The notes under the pieces were generated by a model, which saw only the letters and a list, made by a program, of their open reading frames with translations, did no database searches and had not been told where the DNA came from. Source: Gymnothorax reevesii (taxonomy: Eukaryota > Chordata > Actinopteri > Anguilliformes > Muraenidae). Taken from it: a stretch of DNA of 64,000 nucleotides. The position numbers were made by a program, and so were the translations under genes. This document shows positions 56,135-64,000 of the stretch, piece by piece (within the stretch, counting starts at the first letter, position 1; every line of letters starts with the position of its first letter). The DNA lies in assembly GCA_029721435.1 (NCBI GenBank), contig CM056574.1:31806501-31870500 (forward strand), in the 5' to 3' direction.

Positions 56135-56645
56135 TTTTTTTTTGCATATCAAGAATTCAAGAATCACTGTGAAGGAATTGCAGGCCTTGGTGGCATCTCA
56201 GGGTCACCAAATTTCAAAAAGCACCGTCAGGCGCCACCTCCACAACCACAGGCTTTTTGGTAGGGTTGGCAGAAGATAGCCTTTTCTGACCAGAAGACAC
56301 AAACGCAAGCATTTGAAGGTTGCTAAACATCTTATATTATGTCTGGAACAAGGTGGTTCGGTCTGATGAGACCAAAATTGCACGTTTCGGTCAGACAAAG
56401 CACTGGCATGTTTGGTGTCAAAACAGAGGTGCATAATTGGAGAAGCACCTCATACCCATGGTGAAATATGATAATGGGTCAGTCATGTTTTGGGGCTGTT
56501 TTAATTCACGAGGTCCAGGGGCACTGGTTAAGATTAATGGCATAATGAATTCAACCAAGTATCAGGATGACAGAAAAAGACTCCAGGCTGTAATCCTTGC
56601 CAGAGGTGGTTGCACCAAGTTCTAAATGAGGGGTGCCAATTATTA
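56135..56645 (+). pseudogene. Internally deleted Tc1-like transposase fossil (fourth family)
   Basis: An N-terminal block around 56170-56290 (ALVASQGHQISKSTVRRHLH) is followed by WSDETKIARFGQTKHWHVW around 56358-56418 (first aspartate). Next come KYDNGSVMFWGCFNSRGPGA (from 56467) and KINGIMNSTKYQD. The sequence then jumps directly to a C-terminal RLQAVILARGGCTKF, so the second half of the catalytic domain is deleted. A terminal-repeat-like GTGCCAGTAATTTTAGAGCC lies at about 56814-56833. Confidence 0.75.
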
Positions 56646-56839
56646 TGAAACCTTATCTTAGTTTGAATTTATATTGTATTAAATTATTATAATGATATAG
56701 TTTATTTCCATCAACACAATAATAAAGTATTTCACACATTTTGGTACATTCTGTTTCTCGAGAATAATATTGTTTATATTTCATTGTATTGTTCCTGCAT
56801 TGCCAGTCAGCGGTGCCAGTAATTTTAGAGCCCACTGTA

Positions 56840-58706
56840 TTTATTTATTTCAAATGATGCAATTAAAGTTTATTTTTGCAAAAATATTTAAATCATCTAT
56901 TCATCCAATCACTCTGTACTTTTAGTAGTACCATTGTAATTCTTAAATCTATTAATGCAATATTATTGACATGCTTTAGAAAATATCCTGATTAGACAGT
57001 ATGTGTTCAAAAGGAAGATGCAATACCTCCAGACAGTAGCATCTCCTAAGCAGCAAAAACACAATTCATTCTGGTTATTTTTACTGGAAATTCCAACCCT
57101 TTATGCAGTGTAAACTGAGCCAATGAGAATATTCTGTTCTTTTTTTTTTTTCCAGAACTATCAGAGAGAATGTTTCCTTCAGCCATCCAGACAAGCCTTC
57201 CTTTTGCCGGAAAGACTTACATGGTCAAAGCTGTGTTTATCAAGAGCTTTTTGGAAGCAATTAAGGCTAACGATTCTTGGGGAATAAAATGGGAGGAGAA
57301 TGCTAATGGTGGCGAAATCAATAGTCACACAAATAGTTTACTGTCCAGCTAAGTTCAGCTGGCTGCTTAGCCGTAGTGTTCTTCCTCTTCATCAGACCTT
57401 TGAGAAAGTAATATAAATTGTTTAATTAACCTTTCTGAGTATTGGATCACAAAAACAGTTTCTCAAATGTGATGGGAAATTATACAGATATTTAAACAAA
57501 AGATGTCAGGCATTGGAGCAGTTTCATTTCCCTCAAATTATACCATCCTGCATCATTTTTGCTCCAGCACATCACATTTTCTCACAATGCATGATGTGCA
57601 TTTTATAGCATTGTCACTTTCGACAACAGTTGTAAGGTTAAGAAGTCTTAAAGGAACTGTGTCACGATTACTGTGCAAGCTCACAACTTTGAACGAAGTA
57701 AATCCGCTCAACTGCTAGTCAAAATCTAGAAGATATTTTTTATTCTTCTGTGAATATTGGCAATGGCAACCAGCTTACATTCTTTGCGTCCCTTGGATAA
57801 AGCTTAACAAAGTGCTTAAAATCCTCAAATTTCCAGAGCAAACGGCTTAATATACAAAAAGCATTGTGCCAGAGTTACTAAAATACATAAACAAAATGAA
57901 AAATGAAGACGAATTGGCGAGGATGAAATCAGATTATGACTCGCAGTCAAACAGATTCACTTCCTAGGGATGTAAATTCTGATCATGTGCAGTAATCATG
58001 ACAGCTCCTTTAATCACTAGAAATGGTAACACAAAGACATGATTTCCATCTTCCTCAGAGCCAGGTGAGAACAATTTGTTCAATTCTCGGCTGATTCCCA
58101 CACAAATTAATGATTCAAAAGACATTATTTTATGCCTAATCCTGATTTTAGACTTATTATTATAGCCACTGAAGAAAATGCAAACATGATTCATATGTTT
58201 TCTGTTACATCTGAGGGTGTTTTATTACACCCAAACAGCGACAGAAAATTACACACTTAGCGAAAAAAGCTATATATAATAAGGAAAATATTCAATCTTA
58301 TTTTGTGAAAAAAACTGTCCATGATAGGAACTTTTTACTTGCATTTTTAAACTCAGCATCCTCAAGAGTTCACATGAGGCCTTTTTGGGAACCATCAGTT
58401 ATTTTTTTGAACATGCAGGGTGGTGTTTTACTTGATGAATGAAATGAGTGTAAACATTTTATTTTATAAACTGCCATTTTATTAAAAGCACATTATCTCT
58501 TACCTCCACACACATACTTTGGCCCTCCCTGTTGGGGGAGCAAAGATGCAACTTGGTTGTTATTCCTACGCGGTCAAATATTTTGCATGAAACCCTTGGT
58601 TAGTTCACTGTTGGCACCGAGAGCCTGGAAGGACATATACTGAGCACTTCCGAGCTACTTCCGCTCCTCAGTTAATGCTGGTGAAATCACATTTCTTTCC
58701 CAATCT
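56840..58706. other. Intergenic stretch, nothing recognised
   Basis: AT-rich. A good acceptor-like tract ends at 57154 (TTTTTTTTTTTTCCAG) before an ORF running to 57352, but the ORF has no recognisable motif. No RNA gene seen. Confidence 0.4.
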
Positions 58707-58822
58707 GGGGCACGTTTCCCAAAAGCGTAGTTGCTAAGTTAGCAACTTACATATTTGGTCCATTCACAGTCAACGGGCCCAATTATGTATGTTAGCATCT
58801 ATGATTTCAGAAAACGCACCCC
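58707..58822. mobile_element. Short MITE with GGGGC termini
   Basis: Starts GGGGCACGTTTCCCAAAAGC and ends TTTCAGAAAACGCACCCC, an imperfect inverted repeat of 116 bases, a type recalled from many fish genomes. Non-coding. Confidence 0.65.
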
Positions 58823-59299
58823 TGATTGGCTAAATTCATATGCAAGTAGGTGACTAGGTGTTCCTAATTAAGTTGTTGGTAAGCGTATACGCATCTGGTT
58901 TAAGTCTGACCAAACACCATTTTTCTGAGACACGTGATAAACTTGTCACCTTGTGACTAATGCAGGGCTTAAAGCAAAAAAAAATCCCAGGACTGAAAAT
59001 TTCAGATGTGGGATAAGACATTCTGAAAGGGGCTCTAAGCTTGCAACGGTCTAGCCCTGGCCCCTGTCCTAGACAATGGCAATATAAGAGAAATATAAAC
59101 AACATTGTGCGCCTAGCAAACACCAATTAATTGGGTGATATGCTACTTCACAGTTCTCAAATGCCTTAATTGTGAATGTGTACAATTCGTGCTTCATTTT
59201 AACATAAACACCTGCTGAAGTTGTAGTCTGTCTATTGCTAGTCTGGTCTATTTCAAATATTAAAATTACTGTAGGACTTTAAAGCAAAAGTGCGTAGCA

Positions 59300-59470
59300 G
59301 CAGACCTGCCAACCTTGGCAATTTTTTTTTAAGTACACATGCGCGGGCGCGAAGCGCCCGCAGGGCCCACGGCGCAAATTTTGTGGTTTTCCCGCATGAA
59401 ATGCTCACAGACCGCGTGTATTTAGTGGGGTCCCCAGTCCCCACACGCCTTTTTGGGTGGGAGCAAATTG
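59300..59470. repeat. GC-rich hairpin and flanks
   Basis: GCGGGCGCGAAGCGCCCGC at about 59343-59361 is a perfect 8-base-pair hairpin with a 3-base loop, in otherwise AT-rich DNA. The sequence before it (CAGACCTGCCAACC) is of a type found at ends of dispersed fish repeats. It lies just 3' of the hAT-like pseudogene on that gene's strand. Confidence 0.45.
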
Positions 59471-59648
59471 TATGTTGACTTACACTAAATGGAGGCACGC
59501 TGTTACAACCTTTTAAATAAAAATGCCAGTCCAGAGAAAAAGTATTATTACCAGGCTGTAATGTTGCATTGGCAATATTGACAAATCTTTAATATACTAA
59601 CTGCACCTGCTCAGACTTAGTTAACACTAGTCTAGCAAAACAGTCTAA

Positions 59649-60580
59649 TCATGTTATTCTTTTTACACACTGCTGAGCAGTGCATACCATGTGCACTGTA
59701 TCTCCACTGATATCAAGCAATGCAGGGTTCTCCTTCCTGACCATTGTCTCCACTCCAGCCTTCTTTCCTCTCATGACTGCACAGTTGTCCAGCAGAATGC
59801 TGACAGCTTGGTTCCAGTTTAGGCGATAGGATTTTATGACATCTGTCAGCTCGATTGCGAGGGTTGTTGTATCAGCAATATTGGCTTTTCTTGAGGGCAA
59901 GTGATGAGTAACAACTTTGCCCAAATCCTCATCATAATAGCGCACCAAAACGTTCAGCACACGGTCCATGTTTGTATTGGACCTGTCAGAAAACTGCTTT
60001 TTTATCTGAGTGGAGATTCCGTGAGTGCACACATATGACGCCTGTGCGTTTGAAACTGTTAATCTAGACAGTGCATTTTTGTCCTGTGCAACAGTTTTAA
60101 TCAGTTCAGCAAGTGGCTGAGCTACCGTGAACGAAAGATCGTGCTCTGCAATAAATGTGCAGATACGCACTTTATGATTGCACACACGATCTGTCATTGA
60201 TTGGCGAGCATCCTCACTCGTTTTTGACGCACCTGGTAGCACTGTACAGTGTTGGAGAGCTCTGACAGCAGCCCTGTGACCTGGTTCGTTGTTGTGCTTG
60301 AAAAGCTTTTTTTGCCATTTGAACCGTACAACAGCTTTCTGTTGCAAACACAACAGAAACAAGCTCCTGGTTCCTTCAATTTTTGATACTAGGACCTGAA
60401 TGGCTTTCCTGTGTCACCTATCTCATCCAACCAAGCCCACCTCCATTTGTTTTTGACAGTGCTGTCAATATTAGTCACGTCTGATCCTTCCTTCACAACT
60501 AACCGCTCCATGATTTTTCGCAGACTGAACCGGTACCACAGCAGTGACAGCACACGTGGGAAATATTTTGAGTCAAACAA
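59649..60580 (-). pseudogene. hAT-like transposase pseudogene
   Basis: Two minus-strand frames (60580-60389 and 60362-59649) join across a shift. The first has WRWAWLDEIGDTGKPF; the second begins with LFLLCLQQKAVV and FKHNNEPGHRAAV, a damaged BED-type zinc finger with one cysteine missing. The next part includes CTFIAEHDLSFTVAQPLAEL, then NMDRVLNVLVRYYDED, then LLDNCAVMRGKKAGVE and HMVCTAQQCVK. The order resembles hAT-superfamily transposases of the DUF4371 type. Compared with the opposite-strand copy at 60.96-61.07 kb it lacks the segment with the acidic ADEATN motif, so the catalytic core is deleted. It ends with a stop at 59649; the C-terminal dimerisation part is missing. Confidence 0.65.
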
Positions 60581-60719
60581 TGCAACTCGGTGAATACACT
60601 AACGAATCATGATACAGTAGTTGCAGACGCGGTTGATCTAAAACATTACCCAGAATAGTAGATTAGCACACGTAACAATGTTTTTTTAATGCAAGATAAA
60701 GTAAGAATACATAACAACA

Positions 60720-61080
60720 ACGAATCAATGACCGATCGTGTGTGCAATCATAAAGTGCGTACCTGCACATTTATTGCAGAGCACGTCCTTTCGTTCACAG
60801 TTGCACAGTCATTGATTGATGACTTTATTAGAAGTTTGCGGTTTCATACAGTTTCATAACGGTACAGTTCACTAGTACATGGTCTACTAAAACTAAAACA
60901 CACAGGCGTCATATGAGTACATCCGTGGAATTTTCACTCAGATAAAAAAAACAGTTATCAGACAAGTTGAACATTATTTATTTTTCTCTAAATGCTGACG
61001 AGGCCACCAATACAAACATGGACCGTGTGCTGAACGTTTTGGTGCGCTTCTGTGGTGAGGATTTGGCAGTGGCGTACCGT
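60720..61080 (+). pseudogene. Second, partial hAT-like copy in opposite orientation
   Basis: Plus-strand sequence reading SMTDRVCNHKVRTCTFIAEH (from about 60725) and, after a diverged gap, YFSLNADEATNTNMDRVLNV (about 60976-61040) matches the minus-strand pseudogene at 59649-60362 but retains a stretch missing there. Out of frame in places and truncated at about 61080. Together the two form an inverted repeat. Confidence 0.65.
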
Positions 61081-64000
61081 CAGATGTCAGGAAGGCCTTC
61101 AGTAACACTACCTTTCCCGGATAATTTCTCTTAAACGGTTTGCGATCAAGTTTGCCTGATTAACAATCAAACAGTTAACAGAACAGCCACCACCAATGCG
61201 TGACAAGTAATGATTAAGAAATGTTAATGACAAAGCGATTGGCTTTGTTGATATAGTTGATGTGATTCCGCAAGGATGACAATCTGAAAAAATCCGAAAC
61301 TTTCGCGGACTCGGCAGCAATTATTTTCGTTATCACTCAGCTGTGCATTGTACCTAACAACGCTCTTTAGCTGTCACTACATTCAGACTATAGAACGGAT
61401 TCTCATGGCTAATTGCTCAATGAACGTCGCGAAATAATTTACGCAAGTCCAGAAATTATAAGGACGTAGGCTATTGATATTTTCCGTAGCCATTGGTGTG
61501 TGGGAGTAAACGACGTATAATTTCGTAACGCAATGTATAACGAGGCTTTCAAAAATAAATTAGATTCTCGTCTTCCAATCAGTCTGAGCAACTGTTTCTA
61601 ATCGGGGAGGTAAACTGCGAGAGGTGTCTGTCATTTAGAAGTGAAAGGTGAGGTAATTGCTGGCCCTGTGTTTCTGCCAACGGACCGTCACTGGGATTTG
61701 GCCACTGCTACCTTCCCAGTAAATATAGGCTAACGTTATATATTTAGATCATACCTGATGTTCACATGGTGTAATCCACTTTCGATGTTTAAGAAAAAAT
61801 CCACTGACTGCCATTATTCCTTGTGATTTCATCTTAAGGACATTGTCATCCATACTGAGCGAATTTCATAACTTCACCGTTAAAATCCGCAGCACTATGA
61901 ATCATGAAGTCACATTGCTGATCTGCCATTTAAGTTACTCCAACAGGACACAACAAACGCTAGCTGGTTGGCGCTAAGATAATGCTTGGTGTCAGGTTAC
62001 ATCAGAGCTCAGCAGCCAGCGGCACCCTACTGAGTGCACTCTGAGCTGCGTATCTTTATAGATGTTTAAATTCACATTATTTCCTTGGGGAGGGATGCAT
62101 CGCAGTTTGGAAATCACCTCACTAGCAAGTATATGCAGCATTTTAACATTTTTTTCATTGACATCGCGGCCATGGCTAGACCACCCCCCCCCCCAATATA
62201 ACTTTTTTTTTTTTTTGCAAATCTGCATCGATCTCATAAATAGCCCCTAGGGAATCTCCAGGACGGAAATCCGTCCCCAGGACGGAGAACTTTAAGCCCT
62301 GCTAATGGCACACCTTACCCATTATGAACCCACGTCAACATCATTTCAGCCATTTATTCATTCTCACTTGTTCAGAGTAACCAGACATCCAGTTGGTCTT
62401 TCACTTATTCATCAATCAATTATGCAAATATCAAGTTTTCAATATCACAGAACTCCAGACGCCCTGATGGAAGAGCTTTAGCATCATTGAAGGATGTATA
62501 CCAATATTGCCATGATGAGACCACTACTGTCAGTGTCCTGCAGCTAGGGATTGTAGACACGTACAATGGCGGCAGTGGAACCTCATTCATTCAGCGCAAA
62601 CAATAGCAAGTGTAAGCAGATGACCTTGAAATGGCTACAGTCCCCTACAGAAGTACACCTCCAAGTGCTACCTGTTACTGTCTTAGCGCTAAGAGTAGCT
62701 GTGCTGCGACAGGACTGGGAGTAGTTCTAGCGGTCTGCCAACCTACAGCATTGGTAAAGCAGCTAGTGGGATGTGCAGTTAAAACCATAAGCAGTGCAAT
62801 GTAAGGATCCATTTCAGCAAATTACTCCTTATTTCTGATCGTTACAGGACAAGTTTCAGTGACCTCAAAGTACCTAGTAGAAGTTTTTAAGTCTTCTCAT
62901 TGGTTTTCTTCATACAAGTTATATGTTGACATGGGCTTAGTTATACGGCAAACTGATTTTTTTTTCAGTAATGAAAAAAAAATAAACTGGTGGGAAAATT
63001 GAGACAATCAACATTCAGTAATGCAGTTGACCTATGCATGATCAGAGGTGGACATTCCAGGTAAAAGAAAAAGTCCTACCATGTTTTTTACATCCACCAA
63101 TGAACTTAACCAGCTGAATTTCTTGACTACTCCAACCTCTGGTCTGAAGGGCTGTTTTATTTAGCAAATCCAGTTCGATGGAACAAAACACTGGGGAGAA
63201 CTTTTGCTGTCTGAACCTGGATTGCCCACCTCTTCTCATGATAAACTCATAAGTCTGTTGGAGCTCAACTAATTTCAGTCAGTACACCAAAAATTAAGGA
63301 GATAGGCAAAGAATTGTCAGCCCTTTAAAAATTGGGCAAAAATGAGTGGATTTTTTGCAAGTTCTAAATATTAAAAATAACCATACTGCTGTCTTTATTT
63401 TTGAAGATATGCCTGACTTTATGTAGGGCGAGTGGTCAAATATTGATAAATTTGTGTCCTGAATCCTGAGTGCCAGAGCTCATTCTGGTGACTCAAACTG
63501 CCTTCAAACGCTCTCTTGCAAGCGAACACATTTAAATGTTCATTAAAATAAAAGGTGGTGAAAAAGTACCTAATTTCATAATGCCCTGACACAGCAGCTA
63601 CCTTTCAAGTTTTCAAAAGATTTAGTGCTTGAGAATCAGACATTGAAGGATGAGTTTTCTCCCATGATCAGTCCTCAAAACAAAAGACCAGGAAGTTTGC
63701 TTAATAAAACAACTTTAATCACAGTAAAGTTCATAATGATAATAAAAGAAAAAAGATTAAAAAAAAATTAAGATTCCATTTCATCAGTGGAGGAGTTCGG
63801 ACAACAAACTACACTTGATTCCATCAAATAAATAATCTTGCAGTTTCCAAGCACCTTTCAACACACCACTTAGCACAAATATAACTGTCCAGAAATTAGC
63901 TCAAGCTCATTCTCAGAATGCGATTCCTCGATCTTTGGGATTCCGGACACAAGTAAACTGTGCATTTAGAAGAGTTCAGTCACTCATTCTCCGATGTGTA
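61081..64000. other. Right end of window, nothing recognised
   Basis: No coding exon, RNA gene or transposon protein was identified. Simple tracts: C run at about 62184-62193 and T run at 62203-62216. In human, rspry1 lies beyond arl2bp and would be on the minus strand to the right, but no RSPRY1-like peptide was seen. Confidence 0.4.

Noticed and set aside
63700..64000. 3' UTR of rspry1 on the minus strand, expected from human gene order
   Set aside because: AT-rich and UTR-like, but no RSPRY1 peptide was seen, so there is no direct support.

Overview
The window looks like nuclear DNA from a ray-finned fish, probably a teleost. It holds vertebrate split genes with GT/AG introns and conserved protein sequence. 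These genes sit in a dense background of cut-and-paste transposons typical of fish (several Tc1/mariner families, hAT, piggyBac-type MITEs), with non-LTR retrotransposon fragments, microsatellites and one nuclear tRNA gene. The species cannot be named from the sequence alone. Gene names rest on recalled similarity to human proteins; no search was run.

Layout. (1) 0-11.4 kb: a degenerate Tc1/mariner copy (100-1691), an AGTATACTT-rich repeat region (1.77-4.32 kb), the first coding exon of tmppe on the minus strand (4806-5544), a tRNA-Leu(CAG) gene (5805-5887), an unrecognised minus-strand ORF (6723-7094), a decayed Tc1 copy on the minus strand (7.5-7.87 kb), and a nested pair in which one mariner copy (8866-10463) interrupts a relative of the first element. 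(2) 11.4-20.7 kb: a CpG-rich block, two repeat blocks full of AAGGTCA/TGACCTT motifs, a fossil multi-exon ORF, a LINE reverse-transcriptase fossil, a piggyBac-type MITE carrying a nested hAT-type MITE, and an apparently intact Tc1 element with a 337-residue transposase. (3) 20.7-44.6 kb: a 5' flank, then the four-exon plus-strand gene for plasmolipin (pllp). Its introns hold LINE, Tc1, SINE-like, fold-back and MITE insertions. (4) 44.6-53.6 kb: arl2bp on the minus strand, six coding exons, tail to tail with pllp. (5) 53.6-64 kb: MITEs, an internally deleted Tc1 copy, and a hAT-like transposase pseudogene with a second partial copy in the opposite orientation. No host exon was recognised there.

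The host genes do not form a pathway. tmppe encodes a membrane metallophosphoesterase, pllp a four-helix MARVEL/MAL-type membrane protein, and arl2bp a cytosolic/ciliary effector of ARL2/ARL3. The tail-to-tail pllp/arl2bp arrangement matches what I recall of human 16q13 and supports both names. tmppe is, as I recall, on human 3p22, so a lineage-specific junction may lie between 5.6 and 25 kb.

I found no clearly new biological system. The most interesting items are the possibly active Tc1 copy, the dated nest of hAT in piggyBac in which an uninterrupted second copy serves as the empty site, a fold-back repeat of about 1.6 kb, opposed poly(A) signals 15 bp apart between pllp and arl2bp, and an orphan minus-strand ORF.
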